From: Clostridiaceae bacterium
GTDB taxonomy: Bacteria; Bacillota_A; Clostridia; Clostridiales; Clostridiaceae
Reading direction: 5' to 3'
Assembly: GCA_029256485.1 (NCBI GenBank)
Contig: JAQSXU010000007.1
Location: 1 to 64,000, forward strand
DNA length: 64,000 bases
In this document: piece by piece, positions 16,791-26,326 of the stretch
How positions within the stretch are numbered: the stretch's first letter is position 1
Layout of the letters: each line of letters begins with the position of its first letter
Translations under genes and position numbers: made by a program
The notes under the pieces: generated by a model
Told to the model about the DNA's origin: nothing
The model's input: only the letters and a program-made list of their open reading frames with translations
Databases searched by the model: none

Positions 16791-17705
16791 GTGAAATATA
16801 TTGTTGGAGTAGATGGCGGAGGCACTAAAACTGAAGCAGTGGCCTACAGTTTAGATGGTAAAGTCCTAGGCAGAGGAGTGGCTGGATTTGGTAATATAAT
16901 TTTGGAATTTGAGGAGGCTTTATACAATATAAATAAAGCCATTGATAAATGTATAAAAGAGGTAGACGTCATAGAAGATAATAATAAATGTGTATATATG
17001 TTTCTTGGCATTGCAGGGGTAGAATCTGGGAACAACATTGAAAAAGTAGAAAAAATTCTTCATAAAAAGTATGGTGTTTCTATTAAAGTTACTAATGATG
17101 CAGACATTGCACATGCTGCATTGCTTAAAGGAGAGGATGGAATATTAACTATTTCAGGGACAGGCTCTATAAGCTATGGAATTTACAATGGTAAAAAAGG
17201 TAGAACAGGTGGATGGGGGCATATACTTGGAGATGAAGGAAGCGGTTATTATATAGCTATGCAAGCCTTTAAAAATATAACATTAGAAGATGATTGTAAT
17301 TTACCAATTAGTCCATTATCTAAAACCATTATGAAAAAGCTGAATATAAATGAACCTAATGACATAAAAGGTTTTATATATTCTTCAAATAAGGCTCAGA
17401 TTGCAGCATTTGTTCCTTTAGTTGCTGCTATGGCAAATAAAAATGATAAAGAATCAATTGCTATTTTAAAAAATGCAGGAAAAGAGTTAGCAGTTAATAC
17501 TGAAAGATTATACAGAAAACTTAACATTTCTGGACAAATAAAGATAGGAATTAAAGGAAGTATACTTACAGAAATAAAAATTGTAAGAGAAGAATTTGAA
17601 AATTATTTAAAAACCAATTTAGAAACAGTAGTTATAGTTAACGAAAAGGTGTCTCCTACTAAGGGGGCTTATTATCTAGCAAGAAATCTTATCAATGAAA
17701 ATTAG
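16791..17705 (+). CDS. murK: MurNAc/GlcNAc kinase, BadF/BadG/BcrA family (MurK-like)
   Basis: 304 residues with the ASKHA sugar-kinase fold: phosphate-1 loop VGVDGGGTKTEA at the N-terminus, LTISGTGSISYG as phosphate-2 loop, and GGWGHILGDEGSGYY typical of N-acetylhexosamine kinases. It resembles Clostridium acetobutylicum MurK, which phosphorylates MurNAc and GlcNAc at O6. Start GTG 16791 follows GGGGGTGA (16778-16784); the ATG at 16776 overlaps that site. Followed after 10 bp by anmK. In this pathway it would trap the free GlcNAc released by MupG, or free MurNAc. Confidence 0.8.
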   Translation: MKYIVGVDGGGTKTEAVAYSLDGKVLGRGVAGFGNIILEFEEALYNINKAIDKCIKEVDVIEDNNKCVYMFLGIAGVESGNNIEKVEKILHKKYGVSIKVTNDADIAHAALLKGEDGILTISGTGSISYGIYNGKKGRTGGWGHILGDEGSGYYIAMQAFKNITLEDDCNLPISPLSKTIMKKLNINEPNDIKGFIYSSNKAQIAAFVPLVAAMANKNDKESIAILKNAGKELAVNTERLYRKLNISGQIKIGIKGSILTEIKIVREEFENYLKTNLETVVIVNEKVSPTKGAYYLARNLINEN

Positions 17706-17715
17706 GAGGGATACA

Positions 17716-18864
17716 TTGGATAAGTATGTAGTTGGATTAATGTCAGGAACTTCTTTAGACGGAATAGATGCCGCTTTAGTAAAAATATCTGGCTTTGGAG
17801 AAAATACTAAGGCACAATTAGTAGAATTTATAAATAAGAAAATACCAGAAAATATTAAGGGTGAAATTAAAGACTGCTTCTCTATAGAAAAGTCCAACGT
17901 AGAATTAGTATGTAGTTTGAATTTTAAGCTTGGATACTTATTTGCAGAAGCTGTAAGGGAATTATGCATCAAAGCTAAGTTCCCACTTAAGAAAATAGAC
18001 TTAATAGGTTCTCATGGTCAGACAGTTTTTCACATTCCAAAGGCTTATAAAAATTACTGCACATCAACTTTGCAAATAGGAGAACCTGCTGTTATAGCAT
18101 ATGAAACGGGGGCAACTGTAGTTTCCAATTTTAGAACCATGGATATGGCAGCAGGCGGCGAGGGAGCCCCTTTAGTACCTTATACAGAGTATATTTTATA
18201 TAGGAGTAATAAAAACAGAGCACTGCAAAATATAGGAGGCATAGGTAATGTAACTATACTGCCTGCCAACTGCAGATTAGATGATGTATATGCTTTTGAT
18301 TCAGGACCTGGAAATATGATTATTGATGAAGTTACAAAGAGATTAAAAGGAGTAAACTATGATGCAGGCGGTGCTTTTGCTGCTCAGGGAAAAATAAATG
18401 AAGCATTGTTAAATGAACTTATGGATATTGACTATATAAAGAACCCTCCTCCTAAAACCACAGGTAGGGAGCTTTTTGGCAGCCAGTTTGTTGATGCATT
18501 ACTTGAAAAATGGTCAAATTTAAGACCAGAAGATTTGATAGCAACAGTTACTGCTTTCACTGCCAAATCCATTGCATATAACTATAGATGTTTTGTATTT
18601 CCTAAACTAAATATAGAAGAGGTTATATTAGGCGGCGGTGGAAGCTATAATGATACTCTTGTAAGGATGATACAATCATATTTGCCGGAAAGCAAAGTTT
18701 TAATTCAAGAGGATTTAGGATACTCTTCTGATGCTAAGGAGGCTGTAGCTTTTGCTGTACTGGCTAATGAAGCTGTAAATGGCAACCCGGGTAATGTAAT
18801 TGGCGCCACGGGAGCTAAAGAAAGAGTTGTGCTTGGAAATATAACATTTGGGAAAGGGAGATAG
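17716..18864 (+). CDS. anmK: Anhydro-N-acetylmuramic acid kinase
   Basis: 382 residues, normal AnmK length. The N-terminal VGLMSGTSLDGIDAALV is diagnostic. Further motifs are GSHGQTVFH, FDSGPGNMIID and a late GGGGSYN. The enzyme opens the 1,6-anhydro ring of anhMurNAc and phosphorylates it to MurNAc-6-phosphate. Start TTG 17716 is set by AGGAGGG (17704-17710). It lies 10 bp after the kinase gene and 4 bp before mupG. Presence of AnmK implies that lytic-transglycosylase products (anhydro-muropeptides) are recycled. Confidence 0.93.
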   Translation: MDKYVVGLMSGTSLDGIDAALVKISGFGENTKAQLVEFINKKIPENIKGEIKDCFSIEKSNVELVCSLNFKLGYLFAEAVRELCIKAKFPLKKIDLIGSHGQTVFHIPKAYKNYCTSTLQIGEPAVIAYETGATVVSNFRTMDMAAGGEGAPLVPYTEYILYRSNKNRALQNIGGIGNVTILPANCRLDDVYAFDSGPGNMIIDEVTKRLKGVNYDAGGAFAAQGKINEALLNELMDIDYIKNPPPKTTGRELFGSQFVDALLEKWSNLRPEDLIATVTAFTAKSIAYNYRCFVFPKLNIEEVILGGGGSYNDTLVRMIQSYLPESKVLIQEDLGYSSDAKEAVAFAVLANEAVNGNPGNVIGATGAKERVVLGNITFGKGR

Positions 18865-18868
18865 TAAA

Positions 18869-19957
18869 ATGAGACAGTTAGGAATTTCAGTTTATCCGGG
18901 ACATGCTTCTAAGGAGGATAATATCAATTATATAAAATTAGCTCATAAATATGGATTTAAAAGGATATTTACATGTCTTCTATCTGTAGAAGGAGATAAG
19001 GAAAAAATAGTAAGGGAATTTAAAGAAACCATAGCTGAGGCAAATCTACTTGGAATGCAAGTTATTGCAGATGTTAGTCCAAGGGTATTTGGGGAACTTG
19101 GAATAGGTTACAGCGACCTTACATTTTTTAATGAATTAGGTGCATATGGCATCAGATTAGATGCTGGTTACAGCGGTTTAGAGGAATCATTAATGACATT
19201 TAATCCATTTGGTCTTAATATTGAGATAAATATGAGCAATGGTACTAAGTATATAGATAATATAATGAGCTATAAGCCAAATACTGAGAAACTTCTGGGG
19301 TGTCATAATTTTTATCCACATAAATATTCAGGATTAAGCTATGAACATTTTATATATTGCTCAAAACAATTTAAACAATATGGAATAAGAACAGCAGCTT
19401 TTGTATCATCTAATGATGCTACCTTTGGACCATGGCCTGTAAACGAAGGATTATGTACGTTAGAACTTCATAGAAATCTCCCAATTGATGTTCAAACAAA
19501 GCACTTATTTACCACAGGACTTATAGATGATGTAATAATAGCAAATGCTTTTGCATCAGAAAAGGAACTGCAGACTTTAAGCAAAATAAATAAGGAAATG
19601 CTATCCTTTAACATAAAACTTGTAGATAATATCCCTGATATAGAAAGAAAAATAGTATTAGAGGAGCTTCATTTCAACAGAGGGGATGTATCAAATTACC
19701 TGATCAGATCAACGCAAAGCAGGGTAAAATATAAGGGACATGAATTTTTACCTTTCAATACTAAGGATATAAAAAGGGGAGACGTAATAATTGAAACATC
19801 TCTTTATGGACATTATGCAGGAGAACTTCAAATTGCTCTTAAGGACATGGAGAATTCAGGTAAAACTAATGTAGTAGGGAGAATTTCAGAACAAGAGTTA
19901 TTTTTATTAGATTACATTGAAGCATGGCAGAAGTTTGGATTTGTAGAAGAGAAATAA
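18869..19957 (+). CDS. mupG: 6-phospho-N-acetylmuramidase, DUF871 family (MupG)
   Basis: 362 residues covering the whole DUF871 protein. A TIM-barrel starts GISVYPGHASKEDN, then ADVSPRVFGELG and RLDAGYSGLEE, followed by HNFYPHKYSGLS and a small C-terminal beta domain. Characterised members in Staphylococcus aureus and Bacillus subtilis split MurNAc-6P-GlcNAc, imported by a PTS, into MurNAc-6P and GlcNAc. Start ATG 18869 follows GGGAAAGGGAG. Its place behind a PTS and two amino-sugar kinases fits that role. The etherase MurQ, needed next, is not in the window. Confidence 0.85.
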   Translation: MRQLGISVYPGHASKEDNINYIKLAHKYGFKRIFTCLLSVEGDKEKIVREFKETIAEANLLGMQVIADVSPRVFGELGIGYSDLTFFNELGAYGIRLDAGYSGLEESLMTFNPFGLNIEINMSNGTKYIDNIMSYKPNTEKLLGCHNFYPHKYSGLSYEHFIYCSKQFKQYGIRTAAFVSSNDATFGPWPVNEGLCTLELHRNLPIDVQTKHLFTTGLIDDVIIANAFASEKELQTLSKINKEMLSFNIKLVDNIPDIERKIVLEELHFNRGDVSNYLIRSTQSRVKYKGHEFLPFNTKDIKRGDVIIETSLYGHYAGELQIALKDMENSGKTNVVGRISEQELFLLDYIEAWQKFGFVEEK

Positions 19958-19962
19958 TTATT

Positions 19963-20002
19963 AAGGTTGTCACAACATATGGTTTTGTGCCAACCTTTTT
20001 TA
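19963..20002 (+). terminator. Terminator of the cell-wall sugar operon
   Basis: AAGGTTGTCACAA (19963-19975) pairs with TTGTGCCAACCTT (19985-19997) with one mismatch, followed by TTTTT. It ends the 8-gene operon that began at 11636. Confidence 0.82.
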
Positions 20003-20128
20003 TTTATAAATGTGTCAGAATAATTACAAAATGGTAGAAAAGGTTGAATTAATAATTATATATATTAGAATGGATATATATGTAAATTTTTTAATATAAG
20101 GTTAAATAAATGAGGGGGAGTAAATATC

Positions 20129-21040
20129 ATGGATGTACTTAGGGTTGATAATGTATACAAGCGGTTAGGTAAAAGAGAGATTATAAAGGGAATTAGTTTT
20201 TCCGTAAAAGAAGGAGAGATTTTTGGTTTTCTGGGACCCAATGGAGCAGGAAAAACCACAACTATTAGAATGTTAGTGGGCCTTATATCTCCAAATAAAG
20301 GAACAATTTCAATAATGGGTAAAGAAATATCTAAAGAAAGAGAGGCAGCGCTTAAAGAAGTAGGAGCAGTGGTAGAAAATCCTGAGTTATATACATATTT
20401 ATCAGGAAGAGAAAATCTTAATCAGATTGCAGCAATCAGAAAGATACCAAAAGATGAAATAAGTAAAATTATAAAACTTGTAGGATTGGAAAATAGAATA
20501 GATGACAGGGTAAAAAAGTATTCTCTTGGAATGAAGCAAAGGCTTGGATTAGGTGCAGCCTTATTATCAAATCCAAAGCTGTTAATATTAGATGAGCCAA
20601 CTAATGGGTTGGATCCTTCAGGAATTATGGATTTTAGACAAATAGTAAAAAAAGCTGCAGCGGAGAGTAAAACTTCCGTATTTATATCTTCACACATATT
20701 GAGTGAAGTTCAGCAGGTATGTGATACAGTAGCCTTTATAGATAATGGTGTAATAAAATCCATAGAAAGTATTTCTGGAAATAATAACATAAATGGAACA
20801 GATACATTAGTCTTAAGGCTGAAGGAAATGAAAAATTCTATGGAACTATTAAAATCTTTAGATATTGTAGTTAATGTGAAGCAGGACAATGAAAATATTA
20901 TAGTTAATATAAAAAAGGACTCTTCACCAGATATTATTGCTAGTCTTGTTAATCAAAACATAGCTATAGTAGAAGCATATATCAAACATGAAAAATTAGA
21001 AGATAGGTATATGGAATTGGTAGAAGGAGGCAGGAGATAA
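20129..21040 (+). CDS. ABC transporter ATP-binding protein (BcrA/lantibiotic-immunity type)
   Basis: 303 residues. Walker A GPNGAGKTTT (about 38-47), signature YSLGMKQRLG, Walker B LLILDEPTNGLDPSG and switch His in ISSHILSEV, then a C-terminal DUF4162-like domain of about 80 residues. This is the bacitracin/antimicrobial-peptide exporter type. It overlaps the following permease by 1 bp (TAATGA). No histidine kinase or response regulator is adjacent, so its inducer and cargo are unknown. Confidence 0.88.
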   Translation: MDVLRVDNVYKRLGKREIIKGISFSVKEGEIFGFLGPNGAGKTTTIRMLVGLISPNKGTISIMGKEISKEREAALKEVGAVVENPELYTYLSGRENLNQIAAIRKIPKDEISKIIKLVGLENRIDDRVKKYSLGMKQRLGLGAALLSNPKLLILDEPTNGLDPSGIMDFRQIVKKAAAESKTSVFISSHILSEVQQVCDTVAFIDNGVIKSIESISGNNNINGTDTLVLRLKEMKNSMELLKSLDIVVNVKQDNENIIVNIKKDSSPDIIASLVNQNIAIVEAYIKHEKLEDRYMELVEGGRR

Positions 21041-22266
21041 TGATAATTCTTATTAAAAATGAAATTATAAAGTTATTTAGCAGAAAGAAAACATATATTG
21101 TTTTTGCTGCATTTATATTTTTGACTGCAGCAATATGTTATGGCTCTTTTAAAATGGACGAGAATAGAAAAAAGTATAATTCTCCTGAATTTAGAGTGAA
21201 AAATCTTCAGGAATCTTTAAATTATATGAAAAGAGATAAGGAAAATATCCCTGAAGCAATAAAAAAGGATTCAAAAGCATTGGAAGAATATAATAATAAC
21301 ATTGATGCAAACATTGAAAGAACAGAAAATGAAATAAAGAATTTAAAAGATACAATAGCCTCTGGAAATAAGGAGATAGACTGGAAGAAACAATTAAAAG
21401 ATGATATTACATCTAAAGAGGAGGAATTAAAAAACAGCAATATACCAGATAGATATAAAGAACAGCAAAAGATGGACATAAGCAAGAAAAAATATTTGTT
21501 AAATAACGAAATAAAGCCAGCTGACGAAGAATTTAATGGCTTTAATTTTGCAATTGCTTTAATTAGTCAGTTAGGAACAATTTTTTTAGCAGTTGGAGTA
21601 ATAGTATTTTCAACTGATATTGTGAGTGGAGAATGTACTCCTCCAACATTAAAGTTTTTATTGATTCAGCCTGTTTCAAGAGCAAAGGTACTTCTTTCTA
21701 AATTCATTTCAGTGGTAATATCTGCAATAGTGCTAATTTTATCTGTGGAACTATTATTTATGATAATAGTAGGACTTTGGAAAGGTTTTGGAAGTGCTCA
21801 TTATCCTATGTTCGTTGATACATTGTACCAGTTTGATTTAAGTAAAGTGGCTGAAAATGGAACACATCCATTAATACAAATTGCAAACAGCACACATATT
21901 ATCACTATTTCACAATATCTAATAAGAATGTTTTTATTACAAGTTGTATATATAGTTGCGTGTACATCTTTTGCATTTCTCATATCATCTTTATTTAAAA
22001 GTTCAATGGTGTCAATGGGACTGAGTATTGTAGCTGTAATAGCATTGACTGTATTAGTAAGAGGAATACCTGGGCTTTTAAAAATCGCTCCAGTTATGTT
22101 TACAAGCTATGGAGAAATAACAACGTTAATAGATGGAACTGCTGCTCAAGCCTTTCAAAATCCATCTATAACATTAGCTTTTGGTGTTACTATATTAATA
22201 ATATGGTCAGTAGTTTGCTATTTGATATCTCATTTTGTATTCATTAAAAAAGATATATTAATTTAA
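21040..22266 (+). CDS. ABC-2 type transporter permease
   Basis: 408 residues. The first membrane helix (about 17-37) is followed by a long Lys/Glu-rich predicted coiled-coil (about 45-155) facing outside, then five further hydrophobic segments from residue 170. The helix pattern is that of BcrB-like ABC-2 permeases with an enlarged first loop. Coupled to the ATPase gene upstream. The coiled-coil loop may sense or bind a cell-envelope ligand; this is inference. Confidence 0.82.
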   Translation: MIILIKNEIIKLFSRKKTYIVFAAFIFLTAAICYGSFKMDENRKKYNSPEFRVKNLQESLNYMKRDKENIPEAIKKDSKALEEYNNNIDANIERTENEIKNLKDTIASGNKEIDWKKQLKDDITSKEEELKNSNIPDRYKEQQKMDISKKKYLLNNEIKPADEEFNGFNFAIALISQLGTIFLAVGVIVFSTDIVSGECTPPTLKFLLIQPVSRAKVLLSKFISVVISAIVLILSVELLFMIIVGLWKGFGSAHYPMFVDTLYQFDLSKVAENGTHPLIQIANSTHIITISQYLIRMFLLQVVYIVACTSFAFLISSLFKSSMVSMGLSIVAVIALTVLVRGIPGLLKIAPVMFTSYGEITTLIDGTAAQAFQNPSITLAFGVTILIIWSVVCYLISHFVFIKKDILI

Positions 22267-22381
22267 ATCACCACATACTATGCCTTGAAATATTATGAGT
22301 TATCTAATATATTTATAATTAGAAGGACATAAACACAAAGGATAAATATTAGTAAAAACCTTCAGGAAAGCAGGATACAAT

Positions 22382-22969
22382 ATGAAAGTGCTTTTAGTAT
22401 CTGATATAGAATCAAATTATATATGGGATTTTTTTGATGCAGAAAGGTTTAAACATATTGATCTCATAATATCTTGCGGCGATTTAAAATCAGAATATTT
22501 AAGTTTTCTTGTAACTATGATTAAAGCACCCTTATTTTATATTCATGGGAACCATGACAAAGAATATATAAAAAAGCCTCCCTATGGATGCGATTCCATA
22601 GATGGAAAATTAGTAAAGTATAAAGGAATAAGAATACTTGGCTTAGGTGGAAGCATGAAATATAATGATGTGGTTTTCCAGTATTCAGAAAGAGATATGG
22701 AACGAAGAATAAAAAAATTAAAAGTTAATCTTTTTTTAAACAGCGGCTTTGATATCCTTGTTACCCATGCAGCAGCTAGTGACTTAGGAGATGAAAAGGA
22801 TCTGTGTCATGAGGGATTTCAAAGTTTTAACAGACTTTTAGATAGGTATAAGCCTAAATACTTTATTCATGGACATACCCATTTAAATTATGGAATAAAG
22901 CCAAGAGTTATTAACTATGGTAAAACTACAATTATTAATTCATATGGGTACTATATTTTAGAATATTAA
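22382..22969 (+). CDS. Calcineurin-like metallophosphoesterase
   Basis: 195 residues with a complete metallophosphoesterase set: D in LVSDIES (position 8), GDLK (D35 region), GNHD (about 57-60), TH in ILVTHAA and the final GHTH. This is the small single-domain YfcE/CPPED-like class that hydrolyses phosphodiesters or phosphomonoesters; the substrate is unknown. Monocistronic; a hairpin separates it from the convergent minus-strand gene. Confidence 0.85.
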   Translation: MKVLLVSDIESNYIWDFFDAERFKHIDLIISCGDLKSEYLSFLVTMIKAPLFYIHGNHDKEYIKKPPYGCDSIDGKLVKYKGIRILGLGGSMKYNDVVFQYSERDMERRIKKLKVNLFLNSGFDILVTHAAASDLGDEKDLCHEGFQSFNRLLDRYKPKYFIHGHTHLNYGIKPRVINYGKTTIINSYGYYILEY

Positions 22970-22972
22970 AAC

Positions 22973-23002
22973 ATAGAGCTAGTGTTTTACCACTAGCTCT
23001 AT
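22973..23002. terminator. Bidirectional hairpin between convergent genes
   Basis: ATAGAGCTAGTG (22973-22984) pairs perfectly with CACTAGCTCTAT (22991-23002). It overlaps the stop codon of the minus-strand gene. T-rich sequence follows on the minus strand; the plus side lacks a T run, so it may work mainly for the minus transcript. Confidence 0.6.
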
Positions 23003-24906
23003 TCAGTATAATTTGGTGCAGTAACATTGTCCACAAACCACTTCATATTTAAAATATCTTCTGCTGATAAAGATTCATCTTCTTTAATTTTTAAAATTCC
23101 GGCATTATCCCATACTGGCCCGGTAAATGGACTAAAATCATTACTTATAATCATTTTTTTTAATAATTCAATTAACTTTTGGGTCTCATAGGGAACATGC
23201 TTTCTTGAATAATAAATATCTACAACACCAGAGCCCATTCCCCACCAAAAATTAATTAATTTTGAATTTGAACTGAACATATCCATTACAATTTTCACAC
23301 TATCATTAATAACTGAATTGATTATCTTTTCATAGAATAATCCCCAATTCCATATAGGCGCTGCTAAATATCTATAGGGTAAATGAGTACCAGGGTAGAT
23401 AGAACATAACATGGAAAACACACCATATTTTTTTGTAATATCTTTGGTGATGGTTAAATTTCTATTTGAAATTATGTCACATCCCTGAAGTATTAATGTA
23501 TTATCAGCATCTTGAAATTTATTATGACTGTTCCATTCTTTTGTCCATGCAACCTTAACCTCTGCAAGGGGATTTACCATTTTAGCTCCTAGTGCAAATG
23601 CATTTATTGAAGCTGTTACCTCTGCTGTTGGTGAAGTGGCTGCATAACCAATTAAATTGCTTTTTGACATAGCACCTGCAATTATACCAGTTAGGAATCT
23701 TGGCTCATAAGTTCTTCCGAAATAATTGCTTACATGATTATAAGGGGCTGCCTCAGAACAGTTAAAAAACCTTACATTTGGAAATTCTAAAGCACATTTT
23801 ATTGTTGCATTTCTATATATTGGGCTTGTTGTGAATATTATTTGATTGCCATCTAAAGCTAAATTTCTTATATAAAAATATGCATCATCATTTTCTGGAA
23901 CATTTTCTGCGTAAACTGTTTTAACTTGATCTTTCAGCTTACTTTGCACATATAATCTTCCTAATTCATGACCGTAAGTCCATCCTGATGAACTAATAGT
24001 TCTGGCATAAACAAATGCAATTTTCCAGGTTCTCATAGGATTGATTAATGTACTAAAGGAATTAATGATATTGCCATTGTCAAATTCTTCTGGACTTACT
24101 TGAATATCTATACTTCTATTTTCTAATGAGGATAGTTCTTTAATGAATTGTTGTAGGATTTTTCTTAATACAATTTCATTTTCAATATCATCTATACCAT
24201 AAATTTTGGCATATTCTAAAAATGCATCTCCGGTTGTAATATTAAGCTTTTGACCATTTAGTTCATGATAGATTCTCCTAAATATATTATAAACATAAAT
24301 AAGAAAATGTTTATATTTGTTTTCTCCATCTTCAAGCCTTGGAGAATATCCTTCCAGCATATTAGACAGTTCTTTAAAGTTATTTATTTTAGAAAACCAA
24401 ATTACATTTATTTGAGTTAAATTGTAAAATCCAAGGAATTCATAATAAATGATATTTTCTTTATCAGATGAGTCTCTTTTAGGAATTAGTCTAGTGACAT
24501 TTGCTGAAAATGAATAAGCATTAAAATACTTTAGTACACTTATTCTCTTATTTCCTTCTATTACATAAAATTTATTTAAATATTCATAAACCTTTATAGA
24601 ATGTTTTATACCCTCATTAAGATGGGCATTACATAAGGCAGCCCATTTATTTTTAAACTCAGAGTCGTCATTCATTATTGGCATAAAGTTATTTGAAAAA
24701 CAAATACTTCTTAAGTGAGAATAAGTTCCTACTATTTTATTTAAAGGTATTTCCACATTACCTAAATCAACTTGTGATATTATTTCCACATCCTTTAGGA
24801 TGCCATCTAAAGAAGGTAAATAGCCTAATTTACCTTTAGCAATATTGCTGGAATAATTTTTTCTGCCTAATTTTTTTGCTATATTATAATGTTCCTCACC
24901 GGTCAT
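22999..24906 (-). CDS. Cytoplasmic fusion: ParB/Srx-like domain plus BMP (Med/PnrA-type) ligand-binding domain
   Basis: 635 residues with no signal peptide, membrane helix or lipobox (N-terminus MTGEEHYNIAKKLGRKN). Residues about 50-140 hold a ParB-N-like motif: YVIEGNKRISVLKYF resembles the box of ParB/sulfiredoxin-like nucleotide-binding domains. About 150-290 is helical and unrecognised. From about 295 to 620 it is a BMP-family domain (WKIAFVYARTISSSGW, then GIIAGAMSKSNLIGYAA and a late WGMGSGVVDI), a fold that binds nucleosides in ABC binding proteins and also occurs in Med of B. subtilis. So this is more likely an intracellular sensor than a transporter part. AGAGGTGT provides the ribosome binding site. 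It stands alone between convergent and divergent neighbours. Domain reading is moderately sure; function is unknown. Confidence 0.65.
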   Translation of the reverse strand: MTGEEHYNIAKKLGRKNYSSNIAKGKLGYLPSLDGILKDVEIISQVDLGNVEIPLNKIVGTYSHLRSICFSNNFMPIMNDDSEFKNKWAALCNAHLNEGIKHSIKVYEYLNKFYVIEGNKRISVLKYFNAYSFSANVTRLIPKRDSSDKENIIYYEFLGFYNLTQINVIWFSKINNFKELSNMLEGYSPRLEDGENKYKHFLIYVYNIFRRIYHELNGQKLNITTGDAFLEYAKIYGIDDIENEIVLRKILQQFIKELSSLENRSIDIQVSPEEFDNGNIINSFSTLINPMRTWKIAFVYARTISSSGWTYGHELGRLYVQSKLKDQVKTVYAENVPENDDAYFYIRNLALDGNQIIFTTSPIYRNATIKCALEFPNVRFFNCSEAAPYNHVSNYFGRTYEPRFLTGIIAGAMSKSNLIGYAATSPTAEVTASINAFALGAKMVNPLAEVKVAWTKEWNSHNKFQDADNTLILQGCDIISNRNLTITKDITKKYGVFSMLCSIYPGTHLPYRYLAAPIWNWGLFYEKIINSVINDSVKIVMDMFSSNSKLINFWWGMGSGVVDIYYSRKHVPYETQKLIELLKKMIISNDFSPFTGPVWDNAGILKIKEDESLSAEDILNMKWFVDNVTAPNYTE

Positions 24907-25140
24907 AATAACACCTCTATAAAAGTACTTATTAATATTTTAGCTAATTGGTAAAATTATTACTAGTATAATTTAACATAATTAATAAATAAAAATGCAG
25001 TGCATAAATTGCTTAAAGCTTAAGTTTAGGGTAAAATAGTATTGCAAAAACTTTGTAATAAATATAAACTAGATTTTTATATAATACAAGAGGGGTTACT
25101 AGAAATTACAGTTGAATTCTAACTCAATAAGGAGATAAAC

Positions 25141-26292
25141 ATGGAAGATATTATATATATGGATTATGCTGCTACTACTTATCTAAAGCAGGAAGTTTTA
25201 AACGAAATGTATCCATACTTAACAAAGTATTTTGGAAATCCATCATCAATATACTCTATATCCAGGGAAACTAAGAAGGCAATTGATATTTCCAGAGAGA
25301 GAATAGCAAAAGCTATTAATTGCAGAATGGATGAAGTTTTTTTTACAGCTGGTGGATCTGAAAGTGATAATTGGGCAATTAAAGGAGTAGCTTTAGCAAA
25401 TAAAGACAAAGGAAATCATATTATTACTTCAGCTATTGAACATCATGCAGTTATAAATACATGCAAATATTTAGAGAAAAACGGTTTCCAGGTTGAGTAT
25501 CTGCCAGTAGGCAGGGATGGAAAAATAGATGTTAATCTATTAGAAAGCAAAATTAAAAAAAGTACTATTATGGTTTCAATAATGACCGCCAATAATGAAA
25601 TTGGAACCATTGAGCCGGTGAAAGAAATCGGTGATATATGCAAAGATAAAAATATAATATTTCACACCGATGCAGTGCAGGCAATAGGCGCTGTACCCAT
25701 AGATGTTAATGAAATGAATATAGACTTACTATCCATGGCAGCACATAAATTTTATGGGCCAAAGGGTATAGGAGTTCTTTACATTAGAAAAGGCACTAAA
25801 ATTCACAATTTAATACATGGTGGGGCTCAAGAAAGAGGAAAAAGATCAGGAACTGAAAATATTCCAGGTATAGTAGGTATGGGAAAAGCAGTAGAAATGG
25901 CAGTAAACAACATGAACAGTGAATCAGAAAGACTACGATATTTGAGAGATAAGTTAACTAGGGGACTATTAGAAATACCCAATACAATCCTTAATGGAGC
26001 AGAAGAAAATTCAAGGCTTCCGGGGAATGTTAACGTATGTTTTAAAAATGTTGAAGGTGAAATATTACTTATGATGCTGGATAGAGAGGGCATATGTGTT
26101 TCCAGCGGCAGTGCTTGTTCTGCTGGGTCTTTAGATCCATCACATGTACTTCAGGCAATTGGTGTGCCTAATGAATATTTAAAGGGATCAGTAAGATTCA
26201 CATTGGGTGCAGGCAGCAATGAAAGACAAGTTGAACATGTTATAGAAGTTGTGAAGAACCTGGTGGGAAGACTGAGAAACTATAATAATTAA
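25141..26292 (+). CDS. nifS: Cysteine desulfurase (NifS/IscS type)
   Basis: 383 residues. The PLP-binding lysine is in AAHKFYGPKG (about 203-212), the persulfide cysteine in SSGSACSAGSLDPSHVL (about 325), and the N-terminus YMDYAATTYL is typical. It moves sulfur from cysteine to acceptors. The next gene, 34 bp downstream, is mnmA, so it probably supplies sulfur for tRNA 2-thiouridine; no iscU/nifU scaffold gene lies between or beside them. The 234-bp upstream gap contains no clear Rrf2/IscR site. Confidence 0.93.
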   Translation: MEDIIYMDYAATTYLKQEVLNEMYPYLTKYFGNPSSIYSISRETKKAIDISRERIAKAINCRMDEVFFTAGGSESDNWAIKGVALANKDKGNHIITSAIEHHAVINTCKYLEKNGFQVEYLPVGRDGKIDVNLLESKIKKSTIMVSIMTANNEIGTIEPVKEIGDICKDKNIIFHTDAVQAIGAVPIDVNEMNIDLLSMAAHKFYGPKGIGVLYIRKGTKIHNLIHGGAQERGKRSGTENIPGIVGMGKAVEMAVNNMNSESERLRYLRDKLTRGLLEIPNTILNGAEENSRLPGNVNVCFKNVEGEILLMMLDREGICVSSGSACSAGSLDPSHVLQAIGVPNEYLKGSVRFTLGAGSNERQVEHVIEVVKNLVGRLRNYNN

Positions 26293-26326
26293 TTATGTAT
26301 ATTAAAAAGGATATGGTGATAAATTT

